Positions 11,186-24,420 of a stretch of 64,000 nucleotides of DNA are shown piece after piece (within the stretch, counting starts at the first letter, position 1; each line of letters begins with the position of its first letter). The notes under the pieces are model-generated. The model did no database searches, was not told where the DNA came from, and was given only the letters and a program-made list of their open reading frames with translations. The position numbers were made by a program, and so were the translations under genes. The stretch lies in contig OX438747.1 of the NCBI GenBank assembly GCA_949316235.1, forward strand, positions 4,898,501 through 4,962,500, written 5' to 3'. The DNA comes from Oegoconia quadripuncta. Its lineage: Eukaryota; Arthropoda; Insecta; Lepidoptera; Autostichidae.

Positions 11186-12226
11186 CAGGGCGTCCCACGG
11201 CTATGCCACATGGAGGAAAAGTACCTTGAATTTTGTAGATGGAACATTTTACTGAAAGAAGACATTATTTTAATTTAAAAAACAATTTAAACTGCATTCA
11301 TAGATTTTTAAATAAGTACATGGTTGAACCGGGAATCGAACCATTTATTTATAAAAAAAAATTACCATGTAGCTTTATCATACCGATCGAAAGGCTTCAT
11401 CATAAGGATTATTTTTTGCTAAATAACATATTGTCAGAAATAAAAGGAAGACCATGAATTTTAACATTAGATGTTCAATTTTGTTCAGAAAAATGAAAAG
11501 CTGACATTGCCGTAAGGACATACAACTGACATTATCATTACTAATACTAATTACCCACTCGAGAAGTATGCATCATTTCCCTATTATAATTTAAGTTCAT
11601 GATAAAATGATAAAGAGATACGTAATTAGTAAGTAGGACTATCTCAATGAACATTTTCTTTCCTGGATCGGGACAAATGGACGAAAAAATGGCCGCCGAG
11701 ATCCCCAGATCTAACCCCGTTAGATTTTTTTTATGGGGTTATATAAAAAATTTACTTTACAAGAACCAGTGTCAAAGTGTCCACGAGCTACAAACTGAAC
11801 TTCGACGTATTATTCTAAATATCCACCACAACATGATCAAAAAATCGACAGGGAGCGAAATAATCAAAAGAGTGCGACTTTGTATTGAACAGGATGGGAC
11901 TCATTTTGAGCATTTGATAAATTTGATTAATTTTGTATTAAAAATGTTAAAATTCATGGTCTTCCTTTTATTTCTGACACTATGTTATTTAGCAAAAAAT
12001 TATCCTTATGATGAAGCCTTTCGATCGGTATGATAAAGTTACATGGTAATTTTTTTTTTATAAATAAAGGGTTCGATTCCCGGTTCAACCATGTACTTAT
12101 TTAAAAATCTATGAATGCAGTTTAAATTGTTTTTTAAATTAAAATAATGTCTTCTTTCAGTAAAATGTTCCATCTACAAAATTCAAGGTACTTTCCCTCC
12201 ATGTGGCATAGCCGTGGGACGCCCTG
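11186..12226 (+). mobile_element. Tc1/mariner-type transposon with ~282-bp inverted repeats
   Basis: The left arm 11186-11467 and right arm 11944-12226 are near-identical inverted copies, about five mismatches by eye. Both begin CAGGGCGTCCCACGGC and are bordered by TA (11184-11185, 12227-12228), the Tc1/mariner target duplication. Each arm contains a tRNA box-B-like word (gttcgattcccgg in one orientation). The 476-bp centre keeps only the C-terminal part of a transposase. The arms are much longer than usual for the superfamily. Confidence 0.85.
11650..11925 (+). pseudogene. Broken Tc1/mariner-superfamily transposase, C-terminal end
   Basis: In one frame 11655-11735 reads WTKKWPPRSPDLTPLDFF, the motif that carries the last catalytic Asp of IS630/Tc1/mariner transposases. 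In the next frame the protein continues LWGYIKNLLYKN...CIEQDGTHFEHLI, the normal C-terminus. The switch occurs at the run of eight T's at 11725-11732, where nine would keep the frame, so a one-base loss explains the break. The N-terminal DNA-binding half and first catalytic residues are missing. It is not functional. Confidence 0.8.
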
Positions 12227-12699
12227 TATACCAAATTGCATACAAAACCGTTTATCCGTTTCGCCGTGATTGACAAACAAACAAACATCCAAACTTTCGC
12301 ATTTATAATATTAAATTTTCCTCAGATTCAACACAGATCTCCTGGGTCGATAATCACATTCGTCATTATCCCCAATAATTAGTCATACATCAAGAGAGAC
12401 AAATCCTAGACAGTTCAACAGCGACTTGGGAGAGGTGGCCAAAAATATAATTTCCGGGCACTGCGAGTATACCACAATATCCATATGAATCACTAAACAA
12501 AAATAATCATGGAACTTTCCGATTGATTCACCATTGCAGGACAACTCTAGAGCATAAATGCAAATGTCAGCCACATTTGTGACATCACCCTTTGCAATAA
12601 ATGGTAGAGTAAAATCAGCGATTGCAAATCCCATGCGACTCCTAATACCTAACACGCAATGGGGCAATCTGTCAACACATCAGGATAATTCTAACCTTT

Positions 12700-13045
12700 T
12701 CATCACAGTATATTTTTGAAAATCTAATATAACGTCAAATAAATATAGCATCATTTAGGAAAAATAGTGATAAACATGATGTCAATACAAGAAATAAAGA
12801 TAAACTTGCAGGTCACATAAGTCGCCTCCGCAGTGTCAGCAATTCATTCAAAGAGTTATGTATACGCTTTTTCAATAAGGTTCCTGTTGGTATAGAAAAT
12901 CTTCTTTTCAATAAAAGATACTATAAAACAGAAACTTATTAAAAAAGCATATTATAAAATATCAGACTATTTATAGATGATAAAGATCCATGAACATAAG
13001 CAGCCCGTTCGCATAACCAGGCTATTTCACAATTAATAATGAAAT
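12700..13045 (+). pseudogene. LINE 3' end remnant
   Basis: The frame reads RKNSDKHDVNTRNKDKLAGH and then ...LCIRFFNKVPVG, followed after a frame break by the KKAYYKISDY-type end. It closely matches 58563-58918. The fragment is 5'-truncated and the frame is broken by a small insertion near 12905. Confidence 0.75.
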
Positions 13046-13845
13046 ATTATTGTGACTTTTTGTAATATAGGTATATCTATCTAGCTTTGTAATTGGGTTC
13101 TATTGCAAAATGTTAACCATTTAAAGTTAGTAAAATTTTAAATCGGTCCAGCTCCCAATAACTCAAAATAAATACAAAAAGAGGACAGAACAAGAAGCCA
13201 GCGCTTCTTGCGCCGCGTCTTTTCCCACAGATGATTTCCATTTGCGAAGAGGTAGTAGTTTGAACATATTGACCGGCAAATGCATAAGCCCTATTATTAT
13301 ATACAATAGTTTCAAATTTACATTCAACCAATTATTAAAATTAGTAAAAATAGTAACCACTAACGTTTGTTTGGATACTTGAGTATATGTTCAGTCATTA
13401 GTTCAGTCATTATCTACATAAGTTTTCTTTTATCTATATACAACACCACAATAAAATTATTATCATCATTAGAAACTACATACAAAGATAACAAAACGTA
13501 GATCTGCCGTCTTATTAGGTCAATGCACTTCCCGATCGGAAGTTCGTTACCAAACTGCATTATAATCGCGCTAAACTTGTAATAGCGTATCCAATGTCGG
13601 TACGAGGTTCAATCAACTAACTTCCTGGGGGAAGACCATACAAGGTGCGGGCCACAAACGCTTGGAGCTCTATTTGGCGTGGTACGTGACAGCCAACACC
13701 AAGTAGGGTTGTTGAGTTTAGCAAGTATTATGTAGGGAAAAGATTTTTCGGGCCCTGATATAATTTTAAAGATTTCACGAAGCCAGAAAATATTGGTGTT
13801 TAAATTAGCTAAGCGCTCGTTGTCTGACTCATATCCAACATGGGT

Positions 13846-13935
13846 CCGCGTGGTGGAGTATGGCTCATATCCTCTCCTACTGAGAGGAGGTTGTGCCCCA
13901 ACAGTGGAGACGTATAAGGCAGATGATGATGATCC
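13846..13935 (+). repeat. RTE-type LINE 3' tail
   Basis: The words gtccgcgtggtggagtatgg, gaggaggttgtgccccaaca, gtggagacgtataaggc and (gat)n match the 3' terminal sequence and trinucleotide tail of a very common lepidopteran RTE LINE. Relatives occur at 20080, 51050, 54765 and 61640. Confidence 0.65.
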
Positions 13936-15549
13936 TTTGTTTTGATTTTAGCAGTTTTGGTGTTATGGCAAGAGCTCAAGAATTTGCGTTTTAGCGTCAT
14001 TTATAAAGATATAAATAATATATCTACTCTGAGCAGTTTTAAATCATTCAGCTCCATCAGATAGAGCTTAGTCTAGTCACATCTGGCAGCCCTACCCTAG
14101 GCTTTATAATTAATTCCAGTACCAAATTTGTACACATCCTGACGCCAAGGCGTTTGTGCTGAATGCCAATTGTAATAGAGTTCGTTTTGGCGATGTACAA
14201 AGACTGATTGGCGAAGTCTAACCGTTGGGCCTCCTCCTACGTTAGTTCTACCCACATTCAATCCATTGGACATGAACTAAGCGGACATGAACTAATTCGA
14301 ACAAATTCCCAAGCTGAATTAGCTAGAAAATAAAGAAGTTGACTGAATCTTACTGGAAAGGAATCGGACATCAAACCTAAAGCAGTAACTTTTGGAATGA
14401 ACCACGAATGTCATTTTAATGCTAAAATATACCAGAATGTACTAGAAGAACAAATACAGTTCAACAGAACAGAACAAAAGCAATGGAAGAACGCTACCGT
14501 TACGTGATTTATTTACTCATATAAAATTTTACACACAAATTCAGTGAATGACACACCAAATATTTCCTCAACTTGATAATGATAACATACCAAGTCCTCG
14601 CACAATGCTAGTAAATAGATAAGCGCAACTATCTTAAAGAAAAGTAAAGACACTATTTGATTTATCAATACAAATTCAACAGAAATGTGTCATCCACATG
14701 AGAATGCTGTCACTTTGTCGCAGACGAAGAAAAAATGTCTTCCGTTACACAAGCCATTCAACTGTGAAATGCAAAATGATTGCGTCCAACATTTTAGTTC
14801 CATTTTGAGTCATCAAGCTGTAGCTGAAGTTTTATGCAATCGCTTGAACTGGGGAATCACATGATTAAAACAATATGCAATAGCCAATATATAACAAATA
14901 ACAAGATAACATTCGAATTATTTCTGAATATCAGAAAATATATCGCAAGTCTATCACAGGGGTCTACAGCTTCAGCCTGTCAATAGCCAGTTGAAATTAT
15001 CACAGAATACGTGTTCATGGACAATAAACAAAACTCAAGGTGGACGCAAGATAACTCGAAAAAATAGCATTCTTTTAACGTTTTTCTTTTTCAGCTCTAT
15101 TTTGGACCGATTCCAGTGCACAATCTTGGGCGGTTTTTAACATTGTACCTGTGATAGTGACTCAGTACTCCAATGGGCAATTGTTTAAGGCATTGCTTGC
15201 ACATGCTCGCCACAATATAGATTAGCTGGCCGGGTCACCCGATAAGGGAGAAAGAACTCGTTAACCATTGCATTCAGAGTGTACCAACGTATTGTACTCG
15301 AGATAAGTTCAATGGTAGCCTTGTTTCACCCTAATAATTCGATAACGTTTCTAAGGTTAAGGAACTGTATCTCCAATGAGTGCATGCGGTGATGCAAACA
15401 GACTCTTTGATAGTGATGCGCCGAAAGAATCTGAAGAACGGTATACGATCGGTTTTCTAATACATATATGTCTCGAGTAACAATCTCAAATCGTATATAG
15501 TCCCTTTTATTTATTTTTAACAAATTATAAAATTGCGTTAACATAAAAC

Positions 15550-16105
15550 ATGCATATCTTTAATTTACTCCCCCCTCCTGATGTTCCTAGGCGATCCTGC
15601 ATTACAAAAACACTTGCCTGTCCTAGAGCCACCACAAACTTTCTTTTTCACTCCTTTAGTGTTCAAGCAGCCATGATGTGGAATAAACTGCCAAAATTAA
15701 TTCAGGACAGCCCTTCAATTGCAGTATTTAAGAAAAGGCTAAAAGAGCATTACCTCTCCCATCTTTCGTGATATTATTAGTATGTGTATGTAGGTTTATA
15801 GTATATATATATATATATATATTTAAATTATGTTATGTATATATTTCGCAGTAGGTATATGTAATATATTTAGTGTAGGTAAGTTTATTATTCAGTTATC
15901 TTTTCTTTTTTTATTTGTTTTATTATTCGTTATATGATTTTTTCTTTTGCACACAATAAACTGCTAAACCCCAAATTTACTAAGTTTCCTATTTCAATGC
16001 TCAGGTTGACTGGAAGAGATCTCTTAAAGAGATAAGTCCACCTTTGTACGTGACCTATTGTTTGTACTCTGTTATTGTAATATTTTGGTGCAATAAAGAA
16101 TATAC
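15550..16105 (+). pseudogene. LINE reverse transcriptase C-terminus with 3' UTR
   Basis: The open frame 15550-15771 reads PRRSCITKTLACPRATTNFL and then WNKLPKLIQDSPSIAVFKKRLKEHYL, the C-terminal end typical of jockey/R1-like LINEs (R...RTNF...S....WN.LP..I....S...FK..L). It is followed by a (TA)n tract, the UTR words ggttgactggaagagatctc and caataaagaatat, a polyadenylation signal. The copy is 5'-truncated. Confidence 0.75.
15802..15822. repeat. (TA)n microsatellite
   Basis: About ten TA units lie within the LINE 3' UTR. Confidence 0.9.
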
Positions 16106-16254
16106 TATCGTAGTGCTACTTTTAAAATTAGATCTCTACGCTAAGGAGACATTTATGTAACGCAGGATCTGAAAAATTCTATCCAAAAGCATTTTAAAAG
16201 AAGTGCTGATTCTACAATAAACATGTATTTGAGTTTTGAGTACTTGACTCGAGT

Positions 16255-16345
16255 CGTCATCATCATCAACATCAACCCGTAAACATCCCACTGCAGGGAT
16301 ATAGGCCTTTCCTCGTATATGAGACAGTATGGCCATCTTTAAAAA
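16255..16345 (+). repeat. RTE LINE 3' tail fragment
   Basis: A (cat)n run is followed by aacccgtaaacatcccactg and gatataggcctttcctcgta, words of RTE-type LINE tails. No coding part remains. Confidence 0.5.
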
Positions 16346-18006
16346 TTGTATTAAAGTGAATGTATAGTGTTGTCCATTGTACAATGACAACAAATACTTG
16401 AGAGAAATGGATGTTTATACGCATAGATAAAGACATCCACTGCTGAACACAGGTTAGTATTTATGTGTGGGATTAGATAGTGCTCGAATTATTTAATTCT
16501 ATATTTATGTAAGTACTTCTTTAATTTGAGAAACTAAACTTCATGAATCATCGCTCAAAAACAATAAATATTTTATCAAACTAGTAATAATCAACGCTTG
16601 ATAAGCAAAGAATCAGTCAAAAACCCATGACCATTCTTACGGATTGTAAAGTATGGCATAGAATGTTCTTGTATTCTATTATTTCTAAATGGTAACTGAT
16701 AGCAATTACTCAGCTTCTCTCTTGTTTATACTGTTTTACTCCGGGCTCCAGCAATAGGTTTACGATGCAAGATACACTCAACTGTTTACGATGCGCCTAT
16801 CGTCAAGCGAGACCCGTTATTGACATAGCACTAGACTTGCATGCACTATGCACTTACACACTAGAATTGCAAATGTCAAGGTCTAAGTACTAAACGATAC
16901 TCAAGTGAGCGATACCCCTCTGATTTTTGATGGGAATTTGTACGTGGAATCTACGAAATAAGAATTTACAAATGCAGACCACTGATTTTTAGCTGAAATT
17001 CGTAAATGTTGACCCAAATTCCATTTTGCAATGCAATGTGATCCATCTTTGTCATTTTATTTTTATAAGCACACGTTTAATCTAATCTCATACATTGGAT
17101 GTCAAGTGTTATTTTTAAATTCGCCAGATTGCAGACGCCTGGGATAATAGTTATAGGGTCATCGTGCCGCATGCACCTCATGCCTCTAAATCACCAAGTT
17201 TTCTTAGCAAGCAAGGACTATGAACACCTTTACCTTGTGCTCGTTGTCTATGTTGCAGAGTATTAATAGATTTAGTAGGCAAGCTATCATGCATTAGGTG
17301 TACTGCACAATTTGCACGGCGCAGCATGACTCACACAATTTTTAGCTGAAATTCGTAAAATAGGTATGTAACTTCTTTGAACGTGGCGAAAAAATACAAG
17401 ATTTGATAGCAATACGTAGTGATTGATAGGAAACAGTTTTAATATTCAAGCTATAAAAAATCATATCAGCACCGTACTAACCAACGACATAACATAATCG
17501 CTCGCAATCGTGCGTATTTTCTACTTTATTTCAAGGAAGGTAGTTCTTGTATTTGCTAAACGAGTACGTCTAGTGCCAACTTAGAATTTAGGTCATCCAC
17601 TCGATTGTACTTAGTGCACCTGTTTCTACCTGTTGATATTACTGCCGAGGTAAATGGATTTACTAGCTACCGTACCTTATCAGGTAAATTGGGGCTTGGT
17701 TGGAGGATAAATAGAAATTAAAAAAAAACCAATGTGTATTTTAGATTTTTCAAAGCCGTTGCACGTTGCTACCCGCTGCAAAATTTATTTTATATTTTTT
17801 GAGGAAAGGTTTGTTGATACAACTTGCGGATGTGGTTCAATGTGATGCCTTATCTCATCGGATTCTATTCCTTATCTGCTATAGTTTGTAAGACTAGATG
17901 ACGAGATCCTTAGTTTGTGTTATTGGTGTGTATGTAATGCCACTTCTTTTCCCACATCCGTCGTCTGGACGTAGTGACCGACTAGAACAACTACACTAGA
18001 TCCATA

Positions 18007-18348
18007 TATTTTATGCACAACGATTTGTGCTCAAGCACATCAGATGTAATTGAGGTCAACCTCAATTACATCTGATGTTAAGTGAAGATGACGCTGCGGA
18101 AACACACTCACCCGGAAACTTAGGTATTTGGGGGGACATACCTTTGTTATCTCAAACAACCGGAATACAACAATGTTATCAACATTGCTGATTGACGGCA
18201 GATTAGATAAAATGGTGAGAGCTAGATAGGTGGACATTTATATGTTCTATCACCAACCAAGTACTTAACATGTACCCCGCAGGGAATCGAAGTCGCGACC
18301 TCCGATTCGTAAACTCAATGTTGTTTACATTGAGCCACGGAGGCGGTT
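18007..18348 (-). mobile_element. tRNA-derived SINE (family B) with an internal palindrome
   Basis: The whole family B body is present and ends at gagccacggaggcggtt, the tRNA-like head in reverse. Inside, 18038-18077 forms a perfect palindrome (arms catcagatgtaattgaggt and its complement around CA). The other copies have a single non-palindromic stretch there (gacctcaatcacacctgatg). Confidence 0.8.
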
Positions 18349-19654
18349 AGACCGACTAGCCCTAACCACTGATTCAATAAAAACAACCGGGACCGACACA
18401 TAAACGTGTTCTGCGAAGTAAACCCTATTATTTCCGATACTTAAGTGTTAAACTGAGTCCAATTGATGATATCAAGTAGATTTCTAACATCGCGACAATA
18501 GTGAGCATAGACCAGCAAGCAGGAGCTTCATTAGTGTGGAGTTCTTAAAAAGTCTGCTGTGGCGATTCGGACAAATTCAAACAAATCGGAAGTGTCTTTT
18601 ACAGGCTGTGATGATATGTGTCTGTGATATCTTACATTAAAACAACCAAGTGTTTCTCGTTCATTAGCGTCATAGTGACTTATAACTTCGAGGTATGACT
18701 TGAAATGTTTAACAAAGTGCAGTGCATTTGTGTCAACCATGCATGCATCAAACATTTAACATTTATATAGATGTCGCGATACGTGCGCAGAGTTCTTAAG
18801 TACGCAGCTATCACAGATTATCGCACGCCTCGTAAACACGCCCTGTGCAAATCCAAGTAAATGCAACTACACAATTTGAAATTCTAAACGAAACAATATG
18901 CTAGTCTACGACAGAACTTGGCTTGTAAGAGGGCGGGATAATGAGAACATTATACAATTACATAATACCATTGCTATGCATTATTCAGACGAGAATTTCT
19001 ACTTTGTAAAAGTTTAAAAATAATAAAGTAAGGTTTTCTCAAAAATATTATGAAGTCCAGCCAGTACATCCGCAATCAGAACACAGAAAGTTAAACGTAA
19101 TAAGCTAATTTGATGCAGGAAACATAGTGATTTTGAATTTGGAATCAATAAAACTCCAAGATGTATGAAATTCCATTACCTACATTATTATTTGAATTTG
19201 GAAGTAACCATGACTGTGCCAATTTTTATACGACCAAAGAGGTGAGCGCTATAAGGTTGTTATATTTTTTAAAAGTCAATGTGGAAAAAGGCGATATCCC
19301 GGTAATCTTTGCAAAATCAATATTCGTTTCTTTACAAATGTATTTTGATCGCTTTCTATATTGAGAAAAGCACTGAACATCGAATGTAATTGTCATCCTG
19401 GCAAGCTTACTTTTCTACTGTACTATTTCCAAATCGAGGACGAAGATCACGTCGAAAGAAGAATTGACGCCGCACGGCATTAAACTATCAAGTTCACAAT
19501 CTCTGATTTAAAAATAAACAGGTTGCAGCACAGTGGGGTGGTTACATAAATATGAAAAATGACTCGAGAATATTTTGAAAAAAAGTATACATAGTGAAAT
19601 TAAATTACAGCGATTTTATGTTTTCCATAGTAACACTTAATTATCTGCTTTTAA

Positions 19655-19790
19655 TTAGACATATCAGCACTCGTGGCGATCAGCGAACTTAAGCAATGTC
19701 TGGATGTCTCCTTGGATGGGTGATCAATAGTGGTATTTTAATACGATTGTTTCCGTGTTTTAAATAGCAGGTAATGGTTGTTTTCAGTTG
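19655..19790 (+). mobile_element. 5S-rRNA-derived SINE copy
   Basis: The words cactcgtggcgatcagcgaa, cttaagcaatgtctgg and ccttggatgggtgatcaata follow the 5S rRNA A-box/IE/C-box region in order. The body (gtggtattttaatacgattg) resembles the copy at 29741. Confidence 0.65.
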
Positions 19791-20079
19791 AAGGCAGTCG
19801 TTAAGACTTAACGGCCGTTTAACATTGTCAGGCAGTGGCTCTCCACACAGGCCGAAAGGCAATGCCTAGCTTACCCTAGAAAATTGTAAGCTTTCCTCGT
19901 AATGCATTGTCAAGACAGATTCACACTATGTGAACAGAAAAATATTCTAAACAGTTGCGAAGATTGCTATAAGAGAAACATTAATATTTTGTATTGTATT
20001 TTTTCTCAATTGCAAATTTTATAATTTTACAAAACGCTGCACGCCACTGCTCAGGATGCCACTTGTCTGACACAAATCA

Positions 20080-20250
20080 ACCAATCAGCACTGGACCCGC
20101 GTGGTGACTGAGTTGTCACCCTAGTATTTATTTCTTTTTACATTGTATTCATCTCTGCAGTGATTATCTTTGCAGTGCGGATTGTTACGCACTTTTTCCC
20201 TATGAGAGGAGTCTGTGCCCCAACACTGGGGATGTGTAAGGCTATTAATG
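20080..20250 (+). repeat. RTE LINE 3' tail with small insertion
   Basis: The sequence matches the tail family (aaccaatcagcactggaccc, gagaggagtctgtgccccaa, ggggatgtgtaaggc). A block of unrelated sequence interrupts it near 20120-20190. Confidence 0.55.
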
Positions 20251-23200
20251 ATGAATTAGATATTTCGAAGTGTTCTCTACTAACTTGTAGTGTAAATATC
20301 TTTAAAATCAATTAAATTCGAAGTTTTCGAACTTGAAACTTTGTGGAATGCAGTGAGGTGTAAATTACTTTTAAATTAAATTCTGATCTAACGAGGAGTG
20401 TTAGTAGTCCCAAAAAGTAAGCAAGAAGGCTTTTCCGAACATTTTCTATTTGTGAAAGGTCGCATCGCAGCGAAGAGTAGAAGCCTCTCGCAACGGTAAA
20501 TGGCGCCGGTGGTAGGGGGGCACGTAAGTCTAAGTGAAAAACGGAAAATAGCTGGGAACCTAAATACGGTGCGTTGAACCGCCACAATTGTCTGGCTTAA
20601 GTAATGAAATGACTCACGGAGGTATTACTTCAACCAGACATCCACCCACGTAGATCGTTTCTAAATTTGAAATTAGATAATAGATGCAAAACAAAATGAT
20701 AAATGTACTAAAACTTTACGCCTGGACAGGTAATAACCACGATAGTACAGACAAAGAGAATCATTATAAAATTTTGGAAACAGTTTCCCAGACAGGTTTA
20801 CTGTTGTAAATAGTGAAAAATATTATAGGATACGTCTGTGTTAGGACGGCATTTATTCTGAAGTGAAAAAAAGAATGTGACGGACAAACATTTGAATTTT
20901 AAAAAAATATATATCAAGCTTTGATTACTATATAGGTACTATGAAAGACGTCTATATTACAACATTTACATATACATACAGCCACAACCTTTAACCCAAA
21001 TGGGGTGGTCATAAATATACCAAGCTTTAGAGTTTGGGTGTACCAAACATTAAGTTTCACAGAAATGCACGCGTGACGGGGGTGAGCCTATCACTGTTTT
21101 AAAACGTGCAAATTTTTAAATATTTTTTATACCAAGTCCCATAGTAGCCTTTTACGTTACCCGCAGGAGGATATTATGCTAAATGTCACAAAACATCCGA
21201 TGCCTAAAACCCCTGAAATCTCATAACCCTATTCCTAGGTACATTAGAGAACATAACGTTTTCAGGAACTACCCTACAAAGTCTTAGATATAAATAATGT
21301 TGTTTATGTTCGACTGTACCTACAACAACACAGTCCAAACATAGAAATCGGGCAAGCGTTGCAAATAAGCTCACAAATGAATTCATCGTCACGGCATTAG
21401 GTATTCAGTAAAATAAAGATTCGTGAGTGCATTGAACCAAAGACGTGGTTCATTACTTAACATACAAGAGTCGTGAGCGATTTACTTTTTGCATTAATAG
21501 TTTTTTTTTTCTATAATTTTACCCAACATTATGGTGTTGACGTTTGTAAAGATTTAGTCACGTTGCCTTGATTTCTGTAATTTCTTAAACATACATCCAC
21601 ACATAGACTGCCATTGTAACTGTGAATACAATTATGATGTGCAATAAAAAAAAACACTTGTCAAAGGTCATCACACTTCTCCCACAATATGGATGTTGAT
21701 GTCAGAGAGGCAAGTCCTAAGTCGACGTTTATTGATTGCTCGACATTGTCTGCCATCGGCCTAAATCCAAAACGTTGACAACTGATTTATGCTTACGCTC
21801 AGGTATCAAGAATAGAGACAAGACAAAAAAAACTGTATCAATAGGTACAAACTGAGAAACTACAATACCTGTTGACGTCTAGAACATTAATCATTTACGT
21901 CCGAACTCTTGTACTGACTGCATTGTGACAGTATTAGATAACGTATCGCAGCCAACAAAACCTAATAAAATTAGCGTGTCTAGAATTTAATATTAGTGAT
22001 GGATAGCAAAAAAAAAGCTGGCAATATTTGCATACGTGATCATTTCTCAGTGGACATAACGTAAGATTGTGATCACACTTCAACATTAAAAAGAGCTTCT
22101 GTCCAAGGCGACGGAGAGGCATTAGGTAATTTAAGATTGTGAGGTAGTCGTGCCACCGAGCCCCTCAATGAGGCCAGTGTTGTTGGCACAAGAACGCAAA
22201 CATGGTAACATGGCCATTGTTTGCAGTTGTAACTGCTCACGCGGCGGTCAGGTGCAAACCTAAGCGAGCAAGGTAATACTGTCATTAAGAAATGCAAATA
22301 CATACCCCTAATAACAGTCATCCTAACTGTTAACAAAAGAAGCACAACGCTGAGATATGGCTTTAGTTACAAAGAATTTTAAATATAATAGACTGTATGA
22401 CACTGACCGTTAAGACTCCGAGTAAGTATAAACTCGTGTCGAGCAGTAACATTACACCTGTACTTAACTAAAGACTTCAATAAATTTCCTAACATAGCCA
22501 TTTCTATAAGCAACTTTCATGAACCATTGAAGACATTCCTACTTTCTCGAAGTAACAGTTAATTCACGCGCTACTTGGGTTAAATGTAATATTTCTTTAA
22601 ATTTCTATACCATTTATTACCAATTAGATTCTGGCGTCTTGCAAAATAACTTTGAAGTGTAAAGACCACAAAAAACTTGACATGTGCATTTAAAATTAAA
22701 GTCGTGTAATGATCATCGAAAAAAGTCTATTACAACTTATTATTGATTCAGAATTAAAAACTCAACATCGAATTCTTAAACGGGGCTAGGCACAGACAGG
22801 TCAATAAATAAAAAGATCTAGGTATAAACCGACTAATTCCACGCACACAATGACATGAATGATGAGATGAACGTCAGGTAATCTGTTGGTGTCGTATTAG
22901 TGGAGATCACGTAATACTACAGCTGATCCGGGGTGAGAAGGTCCGGGTGAAGGCTGGTCAAATGGCCCGGACATGTCTAGACCTGTATCCGAACCGAACA
23001 AGGTAAAAAGTACTAACTAAATAATCAAAAGCAAAAAGAACCAATGACGTCATTAATCAGCTGATTTGTATACAAAAACGCGAAGGAAGAACATAAAAGT
23101 ATATTGCATTTGAAATCCGACCGATAACGAAAGTATAAAATTTAAAAAGGGAAAAGGCACAAAAAATTTACATTTTAGGAATGTCGCTTCTGTTACGTGA

Positions 23201-24249
23201 TTTCGGGTCAAAATATTGAACTCATTTGCAAGTTTGTCGGAAATTGTCGTCCTTAAACATGCCTGGGGAAAAATAAAAACGAAGGTAGTTGACTCAGCTG
23301 ATAAGTGCATTGAACTTCTTGGAAGGACTAAAACATGTGGTCTGAAAATCAGGTGTGCATGGACACGGTCACAGGTTGTGATTCATAATCAGCTGATTGC
23401 AATCGAGTGACTTCTAGATATCTACTACAACACTGTTAACTCTATTTGAATTAATTTCCTCAACCACACCTTACGCTACCTTAAGTTATCTAAATAACTA
23501 ACCGATTAATTCATAGGGAAGTATTCCAAGCTTTTCTCGTCTACATTTTCATAAGAAATTATGGGTCGTCCTTAAAATTAATACTAAAATAAATAAAACT
23601 TAATTACAAAATTAGTAATCATAATTACTGTACCAACCAACTGTACTGTAGCCAACAGATTTCATCTACTAAACAGGTGGGCAATACTTCACGATTCGTG
23701 CGTACTAACATGTCATGTCGGTTGGGTCTTTATAGCTCAGCAATTTAACGTATTCTCATTGGTTAACGATAACAATAAAGTTACGCAATGAATTTTAAAC
23801 AAACAAAAACTGTCAACAAAACGACAACATTAACGAACCACAGCAGAATGTACATGTCTCGATCATGAGAAAGTATCTTATCTCATAGAGTGTAAATTTA
23901 GATTCGTGCATAATTAGAGTTTGAGATGTCGATATGACAACTGAATGATGATGGCATTGTTAAAATCAAATATTAGTAGATAATTCACAAGTGACATCAT
24001 CGCCTCAGCTGATCGCAGGTTGAAGGCTGGTCATTGGGTATCTAACGCAGTGTAGGTGTGCAGGATTCTTCATTAGGCTGGAAACCTGTAAGGCCTCATT
24101 CGGTCACAGTCCACAAATGACACTACACTCAAATATGGTAATGATGTGGGAAAGGCACACGTGGAAACGAGCGATTGTTGTGATATTTTTGACATCTATA
24201 GACAATAGTATTTTCAATTCACTTTTTGGGGGTTTTAGGGCGCCTTCGT

Positions 24250-24420
24250 GTTTGACAATCAAAATCAAAAAATCAAAAATGTTTTATTTCGTAAGTTATA
24301 AGAATAACATTTGAAATCGTCATGACATACAGTTATCGCTCATTCACTAGGCAGTCTCCCCAGAGAAGAACGAGCAAGAAACTCAGGGGTTGCTCTTTTT
24401 AAATAATTCAATACAAATAC
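24250..24420 (-). repeat. LINE 3' UTR end
   Basis: In reverse it shows tgttttatttcgtaagttat, then gaacgagcaagaaactcagg and ttgctcttttt. These are the 3' UTR words also found at 9590, 26600 and 33830, ending in the caaaatcaaaaaatc tail. Confidence 0.65.

Larger units (their letters stand above)
10867..12316 (-). mobile_element. Helitron carrying two younger insertions
   Basis: The outer pieces match the local Helitron family: agctttccgcccgcag...gcgtggaataactt at the left and catccaaactttcgcatttataatatt at the right. The body is interrupted by a SINE (10905-11093) and by an inverted-repeat DNA transposon (11186-12226). Removing both restores the usual Helitron word order (ttaatccagggtat / acctata / accaaattgcat). 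The terminal CTAG itself has decayed. Confidence 0.75.
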
